From NCBI GenBank assembly GCA_964568675.1, contig CAZMQV010000081.1, positions 1-12,726 of the forward strand: a DNA stretch of 12,726 bases. Reading direction: 5' to 3'. The position numbers were made by a program, and so were the translations under genes. The notes below the pieces were generated by a model. That model made no database searches and was not told where the DNA came from. It saw only the letters and a program-made list of their open reading frames with translations. The DNA is from UPXZ01 sp964568675. GTDB lineage: Bacteria; Bacteroidota; Bacteroidia; Bacteroidales; Paludibacteraceae. Positions 6,441 through 12,726 of the stretch are shown here, piece after piece. The number at the start of each line of letters is the position of its first letter. The first letter of the stretch is position 1.

Positions 6441-8423
6441 ATGACAGTATATCGATCTTTAACACAGAAAGAAATCGCAACTTTAGTTGTATATGGCTCC
6501 ACAGCCGACGATTGGAACAACATTGAAGTGGCGGAAGATTTCAAAACCGATTTTATTTCAAACGTACACTTTTCAGGGAAAGTAAAACTTGGCTCGTTTA
6601 ATAAAGTATTTGAAATGGATGGTGGCTTCAGAAAACATAGTGGCGTATATAATAGTTGTATCCACAATTGCATTATTGGGAATGATGTATATATTGACAA
6701 GATACACAATTACATAGCCAACTACGAAATTGGCGATGCAGCATACATCGAAAACACCAATATTATTCTCACTGACGGTAATTCGAGTTTCGGAAATGGT
6801 GTTCGCGTATCGGTAATGAACGAAACCGGTGGGCGCGAAATACCTATTTACAACGATCTGTCGGCTCCGCTGGCTTATATTCTCACTTTTTACAGGCATC
6901 GGCCGGGGATGATTGATGCAATTCAATCTGCTATTGACAGCTATTCGCAAAATATCAGCTCCACTATGGGTAGAATTGGAGAGCAAGTACAAATTGTGAA
7001 TTGTGGTAGGATAAAAAACGTACGCATTGGCGATTATGCTCGACTCAAAGGCTGCTCAAACCTTAAAAACGGAACAATCAATAGCAACAATCAGGCACCG
7101 GTATTGCTTGGCTCGGGTGTGAAATGCACCAACTTTATAATTTGTTCGGGCGTGGAAATCACCGACTCTACCTTGATTTCCGATTGTTTTATTGGCCAAG
7201 GCTGCATAATGGACAAGCATTACTCTGCTATCAACTCCGTGTTTTTCTCCAATTGCCAGGGAATGCATGGCGAAGCAACTGCTATTTTTGCAGGACCATA
7301 CACCGTTACGCACCACAAATCTACTTTGCTGATTGCAGGGATGTACTCATTTCTGAATGCAGGAAGTGGTTCGAATCAAAGCAATCACATGTATAAACTT
7401 GGACCAATTCATCAGGGCATTGTGGAACGCGGCTCAAAAACCACCAGTGACTCCTACTTGCTATGGCCTGCAAAAATCGGCGCTTTCACACTTGTTATGG
7501 GGCGACACACATCACATTCCGACACTACTAACCTGCCATTTTCATATCTGATAGAGAATGCCTCGGAAAGCTATCTGGCTCCCGGTGTCAATCTACGTAG
7601 CGTAGGTACTATTCGCGATGCGCAAAAATGGCCAAAACGCGATAATCGGAAAGACAGCCATAAACTTGACCCCATCAATTTCAACCTGTTAAGCCCACAC
7701 ACCATTCAGAAAATGTATAAAGGTATAGAAACGCTTGAAAAACTGAAGTCAATATCCGGTGAAACTACCGATTTCTATTCCTATCAAAATTGTAAAATCA
7801 AAAACAGTTCGCTTCACAAAGGCATAGAACTCTATCATTTGGGAATAATGAAATTTCTGGGAAATACATTAATCAGTAAAATTGAAAAAGAAAATCCTGA
7901 AAACTTTGAAGCGCTTCAAAAAATATTAATACCCATGTCCGATATAGGAAGTGGTGATTGGATTGACCTTGCCGGATTAATTGCTCCCAAAAACGAAGTT
8001 AGTAAGCTACTCGATGAAATAGAGAAAAACATAATCGGGCTGAACGAAATAAATACGCGGCTTTGGGATTTGCACAATCATTATTACGAATTTGAATGGA
8101 ATTGGGCGGAAGAAAAGCTGAGAAATTATTTTGAGAAAGAACTGACCGAATTGAGCAAAACTGAACTTATTCAATTCATCGAAATCTGGAAAGAATCGGT
8201 GGTTAAATTAGACAATATGCTCTACAATGATGCTAAAAAAGAGTTTGATCTCACATCCATGACCGGTTTTGGGGTGGATGGCGATGCGAAAGTGAAGCAA
8301 AAAGACTTTGAATGCGTAAGAGGTAATTTCGATGAAAACCCATTTGTAAAAGAAGTACTCAACCACATCGAGCGAAAAACAACGCTGGGAAACAGCATCA
8401 TCGAACAAATCAAATCACTATAA
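6441..8423 (+). CDS. DUF4954-type beta-helix protein, function unknown
   Basis: I recognise this as a DUF4954-type protein, a family known to me mainly from Bacteroidota and lacking an assigned reaction. No signal peptide is visible, so it should be cytoplasmic. Residues about 40-130 and 176-270 carry irregular hexapeptide-like repeats (for example IGNDVYI at 79, IGDAAYI at 97, IGDYARL at 196, IGQGCIM at 251), which suggest a left-handed parallel beta helix as in LpxA/GlmU-type transferases. Residues about 274-370 form a dense block rich in His and Gly (His276, 291, 292, 316, 324, 356, 359) with the GPIHQG and HSDTTNLPFSYL segments; this is the likeliest active or ligand site. Residues about 410-600 are helical and charged, with a possible separate C-terminal domain. 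Sugar-nucleotide or acyl transfer is a fold-based guess only. The dehydrogenase gene begins 8 bases after its stop codon. Confidence 0.85.
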   Translation: MTVYRSLTQKEIATLVVYGSTADDWNNIEVAEDFKTDFISNVHFSGKVKLGSFNKVFEMDGGFRKHSGVYNSCIHNCIIGNDVYIDKIHNYIANYEIGDAAYIENTNIILTDGNSSFGNGVRVSVMNETGGREIPIYNDLSAPLAYILTFYRHRPGMIDAIQSAIDSYSQNISSTMGRIGEQVQIVNCGRIKNVRIGDYARLKGCSNLKNGTINSNNQAPVLLGSGVKCTNFIICSGVEITDSTLISDCFIGQGCIMDKHYSAINSVFFSNCQGMHGEATAIFAGPYTVTHHKSTLLIAGMYSFLNAGSGSNQSNHMYKLGPIHQGIVERGSKTTSDSYLLWPAKIGAFTLVMGRHTSHSDTTNLPFSYLIENASESYLAPGVNLRSVGTIRDAQKWPKRDNRKDSHKLDPINFNLLSPHTIQKMYKGIETLEKLKSISGETTDFYSYQNCKIKNSSLHKGIELYHLGIMKFLGNTLISKIEKENPENFEALQKILIPMSDIGSGDWIDLAGLIAPKNEVSKLLDEIEKNIIGLNEINTRLWDLHNHYYEFEWNWAEEKLRNYFEKELTELSKTELIQFIEIWKESVVKLDNMLYNDAKKEFDLTSMTGFGVDGDAKVKQKDFECVRGNFDENPFVKEVLNHIERKTTLGNSIIEQIKSL

Positions 8424-8431
8424 TCTATAGC

Positions 8432-9613
8432 ATGAATAATTTTAGTTTTTACAGTCCCACATTTTTTGAGTTCGGGCAAAACACCGAGCTTAAAGCCGGC
8501 TCATTAGTAAAGAAATTTGGTGGAAAAAAAGTATTGGTACACTATGGAAGTGGCTCGGTGGTGCGAAGTGGCTTGTTAAATAGAGTGCTTCAATCACTTG
8601 ACAATGAAAATATTAAACACATCGAACTTGGAGGTGTTGTACCAAATCCTCGAAGCGGATTGGTGTATGAAGGCATTGAACTTTGTCGGAAAGAGCAAGT
8701 TGATTTTATATTGGCGATAGGTGGTGGCAGCGCCATCGATTCGGCTAAAGCGATAGCAATAGGTGTGCCTTATCCAAACGATTTTTGGGATTTCTACTCC
8801 GGCAAAGCGCGAATCAAAGAAGCATTGCCCATAGCGACGATACTAACACTTTCGGCAGCTGGAAGCGAAGCCTCGGCATCGTCTGTGATAACACATGAGA
8901 TCGGAAATGTAAAACGCGGAACGCTGAGCAACCTGATTCGCCCGGTATTCTCAATCCTCAATCCTCAACTCACTACTACCCTGCCCGCTTTTCAAACAGC
9001 TTGTGGCGCTACCGATATGTTTGCACACATACTCGAACGCTATTTCACAAACACCCAAAATGTAGAAGTAACTGATAGGATGTGTGAGGCGGTTATGCTT
9101 AGCATTGTGAAAGAAACCCCAAAAGTTATTGCAGACCCAAACGACTACAATGCCCGCGCCAATCTGATGTGGGCAGGTATGGTGGCGCATAACGATTTGC
9201 TTGGTGTGGGGCGCGAACAAGACTGGGCAAGCCACCAATTGGAGCACGAATTATCAGCACTCTACGATGTGGCTCATGGCGCAGGACTGGCTGTGATTTT
9301 CCCTGCCTGGATGAAATACGTGATGAAACACGATGTGATGCGTTTCGCACAATTTGCAACCCGTGTTTTTGGCTGCCAGATGGATTTTCATAATCCGGAA
9401 AAAACTGCACGTGAAGGAATCCGTAAATTTGAAGAGTTTCTCCTTTCAATTGGGATGCCAATCCGATTTAACGCGTTGGGAGCTAAAAAAGATGACATTT
9501 CCATCCTTATCAAAATGCTAAAACTGAATGAGCGACCGGGAAACACCATAGGCTATTTTGTAAAATTGACAGAAAATGACATCGAAGCAATTTATTATTT
9601 AGCTGCCGAATAG
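8432..9613 (+). CDS. Iron-containing alcohol dehydrogenase, YqhD/BdhA type
   Basis: This is a group III iron-dependent alcohol dehydrogenase. Relatives such as E. coli YqhD and clostridial BdhA use NAD(P)H to reduce aldehydes to alcohols, including butyraldehyde and toxic short-chain aldehydes. The 393-aa length fits. The dinucleotide motif GGGSAIDSAKAIA is at 97-109. The metal ligands Asp195, His199, His268 and His282 sit in the family contexts GATDMFAH, SHQLEHE and AHGAG, one residue offset from those I recall for YqhD. The start MNNFSFYSPT also resembles YqhD. The gene follows the DUF4954 gene after 8 bases and surely shares its transcript. The hexosaminidase gene follows after 56 bases. 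Cofactor choice and the true substrate cannot be read from sequence; aldehyde detoxification or fermentative redox balance are the likely roles. Confidence 0.93.
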   Translation: MNNFSFYSPTFFEFGQNTELKAGSLVKKFGGKKVLVHYGSGSVVRSGLLNRVLQSLDNENIKHIELGGVVPNPRSGLVYEGIELCRKEQVDFILAIGGGSAIDSAKAIAIGVPYPNDFWDFYSGKARIKEALPIATILTLSAAGSEASASSVITHEIGNVKRGTLSNLIRPVFSILNPQLTTTLPAFQTACGATDMFAHILERYFTNTQNVEVTDRMCEAVMLSIVKETPKVIADPNDYNARANLMWAGMVAHNDLLGVGREQDWASHQLEHELSALYDVAHGAGLAVIFPAWMKYVMKHDVMRFAQFATRVFGCQMDFHNPEKTAREGIRKFEEFLLSIGMPIRFNALGAKKDDISILIKMLKLNERPGNTIGYFVKLTENDIEAIYYLAAE

Positions 9614-9669
9614 ATTTCGATATTCACTCTAATACTGTAAATAATTTCCACTTATCAAATATTCAAATT

Positions 9670-11280
9670 ATGAAAAAAATCATCACATGTTTGTTAGTAA
9701 TCATTTGCACAACAAGCCTTCTGGCGCAACAAGCCACACAAAAGCCCTACTCCGTGTTACCTCAACCCAATGAGATTAAATATGAGGCAGGCGAGTTTAA
9801 TTTCAAATACGACTTTGGAATTTCATATCCAATATCATTGCTTCAAGAAGCAATGATGATGCGTACCTGGCTTTGCAACGATTTCAGGATGAACCCGGTA
9901 TTAAAGGAACGGAAAGACGCGAAAGCCACAGCTGCTATCGAACTTGTGCTCGACAAAACTCTGATGCAGGGCATTGCTGAATCGTATCAAATTATCGTAA
10001 ACAACAAAGGGATAACCGTTAAAGCAAATTCCAAAGCAGGTATCTTGTATGGCATTCAATCGTTGCGACAAATTATCACGCCAACCGAAAATGGTTTTAC
10101 CGTTCGGTGTGGAACAATTACAGACTATCCCTCGTTTGGTTGGCGCGCGTTTATGCTCGACGAGTCGCGTTATTTCAAGGGGAAAGAAGTGGTATTCCGG
10201 CTTTTGGATGAAATGGCACAATTGAAGATGAATATTTTTCATTGGCACCTTGCTGACGATCAAGGCTGGCGCATTGAAATAAAAAAATATCCACGGCTAA
10301 CTGAAATTGGCGGATTCAGAGACTCTACCGAAATCAACCATTTCCATTCCAATATTTTCAACGGCACACCACATGGTGGATTCTACACGCAAGAGGAAAT
10401 AAAAGAAGTGGTTCGCTATGCTGCCGAACGGAATATCACCGTTGTACCGGAGATAGAGATGCCTGGACACGCCAGCTCGTCGATAGCGGCTTATCCATGG
10501 CTTGGCACCACGGGAAAAGAGATTAAGGTTCCGGGATATTTTGGTGTGATGTATGACGTGTATGATGTGAGCAATCCGCGTGTTGTTACTTTTCTGGAAG
10601 ATGTGTTGGAAGAAGTTCTCGCGCTTTTCCCTTCGGAAGTGATACACATTGGTGGCGATGAAGTAAGATTTGACCAGTGGGAAGCTTCAAAATCAGTTAA
10701 AGACTACATGAAACAACTGAAATTAAAAAGTCCTGCCGAATTACAAGTCCACTTTACAAACCAGATGTCGAACTGGTTTTTGCAAAAAAACAGAAAAATG
10801 ATGGGTTGGAACGAAATAACAGGCGAAAAACTACACGACTATCAATCGGGAAAATCAAACGCCATCGGCAACAAACTTGCGCAAGGCACTATTGTACATT
10901 TCTGGAAAGGCGACCCTACCCTCATCAACAAATCACTCGAAAATGGTTACAACATTGTTAATTCATATCATGTTTACACCTATCTCGACTACGACTACAA
11001 TTCCATACCACTAAGCAAGTCGTACAGTTTCAATCCCATTCCCGAAGGCTTGAGCAAGGGTAAGGAGAAACAAGTATTAGGTCTGGGATGTCAGATGTGG
11101 TGCGAATTTGTACCTGATGTTCAATCGCTTAACAAAAAAGTATTTCCACGAATAGCCGCTTATGCCGAAACGGGATGGACGAAAACAGAGAACAAAAACT
11201 ACGATAATTTTCAAGATTCGCTCCGTTTTTTCCTTGCTAAATGGCAAAAACAAGGCATTGAATACGGTCCGGTGAATTAA
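9670..11280 (+). CDS. Exported beta-N-acetylhexosaminidase, GH20
   Basis: The enzyme should remove terminal GlcNAc or GalNAc from glycans or peptidoglycan-derived sugars by the substrate-assisted GH20 mechanism. Residues 1-20 form a signal peptide (Lys-Lys start, hydrophobic core, LLAQ before the cut). There is no lipobox Cys, so a soluble periplasmic enzyme is likely. Residues about 27-150 make the GH20b N-terminal domain, and the catalytic barrel follows. Family motifs are FHWHLADDQGWR (190-201), PEIEMPGH (260-267) and the catalytic pair Asp330-Glu331 in HIGGDE. W380 in the MGWNE segment (378-382) and the QMWCE segment (475-479) line the sugar site. The 536-aa chain ends with the barrel and shows no T9SS C-terminal sorting domain or carbohydrate-binding module. 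No SusC/SusD pair is nearby, so it is not part of an evident polysaccharide utilisation locus. The start ATG immediately precedes the Lys-Lys of the signal peptide. Confidence 0.94.
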   Translation: MKKIITCLLVIICTTSLLAQQATQKPYSVLPQPNEIKYEAGEFNFKYDFGISYPISLLQEAMMMRTWLCNDFRMNPVLKERKDAKATAAIELVLDKTLMQGIAESYQIIVNNKGITVKANSKAGILYGIQSLRQIITPTENGFTVRCGTITDYPSFGWRAFMLDESRYFKGKEVVFRLLDEMAQLKMNIFHWHLADDQGWRIEIKKYPRLTEIGGFRDSTEINHFHSNIFNGTPHGGFYTQEEIKEVVRYAAERNITVVPEIEMPGHASSSIAAYPWLGTTGKEIKVPGYFGVMYDVYDVSNPRVVTFLEDVLEEVLALFPSEVIHIGGDEVRFDQWEASKSVKDYMKQLKLKSPAELQVHFTNQMSNWFLQKNRKMMGWNEITGEKLHDYQSGKSNAIGNKLAQGTIVHFWKGDPTLINKSLENGYNIVNSYHVYTYLDYDYNSIPLSKSYSFNPIPEGLSKGKEKQVLGLGCQMWCEFVPDVQSLNKKVFPRIAAYAETGWTKTENKNYDNFQDSLRFFLAKWQKQGIEYGPVN

Positions 11281-11455
11281 TTGTCGCAGACCAACAGACA
11301 AAATTATAGAAATATATAATTTCGAACACCATGAAAGCAAATCAGAAAAAGAAAGAAACCTGACAATTAACTGCCTACAAAGCTTGCTCAATGATTCAAA
11401 AAAAAACTTGGAGAACTTAAAGAATACGACTATAACTAAAAATTAAAAACGCCCA
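11281..11455. other. AT-rich gap before the ABC ATPase gene
   Basis: No clear promoter or terminator is seen here. One plus-strand frame stays open from 11276 to a TAA at 11444-11446 (56 codons) but has no ATG or GTG start. A 10-codon ATG frame begins at 11331. TAATTTCG at 11317-11324 is one base from a -7 consensus but lacks a -33 partner at the right spacing. Confidence 0.4.
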
Positions 11456-12427
11456 ATGTCCATACTCACTACACACGATTTAACGATAGGATATGCAAAA
11501 GCGAAGCAAAAAAGTATCGTGCAGGAAAATCTGAATCTTGAACTATTTGCCGGAGAAATGGTGTGTCTGATTGGACCCAACGGAAGTGGGAAATCGACCT
11601 TACTTCGAACGCTTGCGGGGCTTCAAAAGCCTCTACGTGGTGAAATTGAGATTGGAAACAAAAAACTAAGTCAGTTGAAGCAGAAAGAATTAGCGCTAAA
11701 AATAGCACTGGTGCTTACCGACAAAGTGGAAATAGACAACGCGACCGTGCGCGACATCGTAGCACTCGGTCAACATCCCTACTCCCATTGGCTGGGAGGC
11801 ATGAGCGAAGCAGGATTCGCTAAAATTGAAGACTCAATTCGCATGGTTCATTTAGAAACAAAAGCAGGGAAACTATTGAGTCAGCTATCCGATGGTGAAA
11901 GACAACGGGTGATGATAGCCAAAGCGCTGGCACAGGATACGCCGTTTGTGTTTCTGGATGAACCCACCGCTCACCTGGATTTGCCCACACGCGTCGAAAT
12001 CATGCTTCTACTCCATCAGCTTGCCCACAACACCGGAAAAAGCATCATTATTTCCACTCACGAGCTTGACCTGGCGCTGCAAGCAGCTGATCGCATTTGG
12101 TTGATGAGCACTTTGAAAGGCGTAATAAGCGGTGTGCCGGAAGATTTGGTGCTCAACGGTAGCTTCAATCAGGTATTCCAAAACGATGCTTATTTTTTTA
12201 ATTCGACAAATGGAAATTTTTCGATGAATTACAAGTTATCGAAAAAAGTAAATGTAGTGGCAAATGACAAGACCAGGCTATACTGGACTTTTCGGGCATT
12301 AGCTCGCATAGGATATAGCGTAGAGCCGGACGCTAAAGAGCAAATATATATCGACGAGAATGGCTGGCTATTTCACAATAAAACTTATTCTAAAATAGGC
12401 GATTTGCTTTTCGAATTAGAGAAATAA
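11456..12427 (+). CDS. FecE/BtuD-like ABC transporter ATPase with C-terminal extension
   Basis: This is the nucleotide-binding subunit of a type II (BtuCD/FecCD-like) importer for siderophore iron, haem or cobalamin. Walker A GPNGSGKST is at 40-48, signature LSDGE at 144-148, Walker B with FLDEP at 166-170, the D-loop after it (about 174) and the switch His202 in STHEL. The ATPase domain ends near residue 250. The usual Q-loop glutamine is not evident in the LVLTDK stretch (85-90); I recall similar LVLT segments in Bacteroidota relatives. Residues about 255-323 form an extra domain, absent from typical 250-260 aa FecE/BtuD, with a mixed strand/helix look. No permease or binding-protein gene lies on either side, so it is an orphan subunit here. 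It lies 175 bases after the hexosaminidase gene and ends before a terminator. Confidence 0.9.
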   Translation: MSILTTHDLTIGYAKAKQKSIVQENLNLELFAGEMVCLIGPNGSGKSTLLRTLAGLQKPLRGEIEIGNKKLSQLKQKELALKIALVLTDKVEIDNATVRDIVALGQHPYSHWLGGMSEAGFAKIEDSIRMVHLETKAGKLLSQLSDGERQRVMIAKALAQDTPFVFLDEPTAHLDLPTRVEIMLLLHQLAHNTGKSIIISTHELDLALQAADRIWLMSTLKGVISGVPEDLVLNGSFNQVFQNDAYFFNSTNGNFSMNYKLSKKVNVVANDKTRLYWTFRALARIGYSVEPDAKEQIYIDENGWLFHNKTYSKIGDLLFELEK

Positions 12428-12460
12428 GCAATTTTTTGGTTGACAAGCCACACGAAATGT

Positions 12461-12497
12461 AAAAAACGCTACTGAATTAATATCAATAGCGTTTTTT
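12461..12497. terminator. Bidirectional intrinsic terminator
   Basis: AAAAAACGCTA (12461-12471) pairs perfectly with TAGCGTTTTTT (12487-12497) across a 15-base loop. The T run at the plus-strand 3' side, extended by more T to 12510, ends the ABC ATPase transcript. The A run at the other side becomes a T run on the minus strand and can end the tRNA transcript. Its place between convergent units supports both uses. Confidence 0.85.
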
Positions 12498-12534
12498 GTT
12501 TGTTTTTTTTGAACAAATTTCTTTGCTCCTTTCC

Positions 12535-12555
12535 GAAAGCTTGTACGAAGCTTTC
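12535..12555 (-). repeat. Hairpin just 3' of tRNA-Gly
   Basis: GAAAGCTT (12535-12542) and AAGCTTTC (12548-12555) form a perfect 8-bp stem with a 5-base loop. It starts seven bases beyond the tRNA-Gly discriminator base in the direction of tRNA transcription. No T run follows on the minus strand, so it may guide 3' processing of the precursor rather than act as a terminator. Confidence 0.5.
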
Positions 12556-12561
12556 ATTGAG

Positions 12562-12634
12562 AGCGGAAGACGGGGCTCAAACCCGCGACCCTCAGCTTGG
12601 AAGGCTAATGCTCTATCAACTGAGCTACTTCCGC
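12562..12634 (-). tRNA. tRNA-Gly (anticodon TCC)
   Basis: The minus strand folds into a full cloverleaf of 73 bases. The acceptor arm is GCGGAAG with CTTCCGC and discriminator T. The D stem is GCTC/GAGC, the anticodon stem TTAGC/GCTGA (one G-U pair) with loop CTTCCAA, and the T arm GCGGG/CCCGT with loop TTTGAGC. Anticodon TCC reads GGA and GGG glycine codons. CCA is not encoded, as the next bases are CT. Confidence 0.96.
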
Positions 12635-12672
12635 ATTTTTCACCTCTTCAATAAAATTGAAAGAAAATGATG

Positions 12673-12726
12673 TGGGCAGTGAAGGATTCGAACCTCCGAA
12701 GTCGAAAGACAGCTGAGTTACAGTCA
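12673..12726 (-). tRNA. tRNA-Tyr (anticodon GTA), 5' part cut by window end
   Basis: The 3' part of a class II tRNA is visible on the minus strand: anticodon loop CTGTAAC with anticodon GTA, the 3' anticodon stem TCAGC, a long variable arm, T arm GGAGG/CCTTC with loop TTCGAAT, acceptor strand ACTGCCC and discriminator A. The long variable arm with GTA identifies tyrosine. The acceptor 5' strand and D arm lie beyond the window. It is 38 bases upstream of tRNA-Gly and probably co-transcribed with it. Confidence 0.92.

Noticed and set aside
7124..7396. Alternative-frame open stretches within the DUF4954 gene on both strands
   Set aside because: The main frame is continuous over 660 codons with coherent repeat motifs; the others are shadows.
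8951..8971. Short tandem repeat TCAATCC x2 plus a degenerate copy inside the dehydrogenase gene
   Set aside because: It encodes a segment that aligns with the family. Only two perfect 7-base copies exist, so phase variation is not supported.
9670..11280. Hexosaminidase as a T9SS cargo or polysaccharide utilisation locus member
   Set aside because: No C-terminal sorting domain is present and there is no SusC/SusD, sulfatase or regulator gene nearby.
1..12726. CRISPR array, prophage, transposon or defence island
   Set aside because: No regularly spaced repeats, integrase, transposase, terminal repeats or defence-type domains were seen on either strand.

Overview
The window looks like a chromosomal segment of a Bacteroidota bacterium, most likely order Bacteroidales. 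The evidence is a PorQ-type component of the type IX secretion system (T9SS), a DUF4954-type protein of a family I know from this phylum, a Bacteroidota-style promoter with a TAnnTTTG -7 box, the absence of obvious Shine-Dalgarno sequences before most genes, and AT-rich intergenic DNA around denser coding sequence. No phage, insertion sequence, CRISPR array or integrase was found. This reads as core chromosome.

Left half, bases 152-4895, minus strand. Transcription runs leftward through porQ, cmk, ispH, pfkA and a low-molecular-weight protein tyrosine phosphatase. To my memory porQ-cmk-ispH is a conserved neighbourhood in Bacteroidales such as Porphyromonas. Intrinsic terminators after cmk and after pfkA, and a good -33/-7 promoter before pfkA, suggest three or more transcription units rather than one operon: porQ-cmk, ispH, pfkA and the phosphatase.

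Centre, about 4896-5070. A divergent intergenic region separates porQ (leftward) from hflX (rightward). It holds an inverted repeat whose two arms each carry a TATTTTTG element, one facing each way.

Right half, bases 5071-12427, plus strand. The order is hflX (ribosome-splitting GTPase), a 660-residue DUF4954-type protein with repeats that suggest a left-handed beta helix, a YqhD/BdhA-type iron-containing alcohol dehydrogenase only 8 bases downstream, an exported GH20 beta-N-acetylhexosaminidase, and an orphan FecE/BtuD-like ABC ATPase with an unusual C-terminal extension. I see no strong terminator between these five genes. The tight DUF4954/dehydrogenase pair of unknown joint role is the least understood part of the window.

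Right edge. A bidirectional intrinsic terminator lies between the ABC ATPase gene and two convergent minus-strand tRNA genes, tRNA-Gly(TCC) and a tRNA-Tyr(GTA) cut by the window end.

No strongly novel multi-gene system is evident. The points most worth a second look are the DUF4954/dehydrogenase pair, the C-terminal extension of the ABC ATPase, the symmetric divergent promoter region and the Phe-for-Cys change in the phosphatase P-loop.
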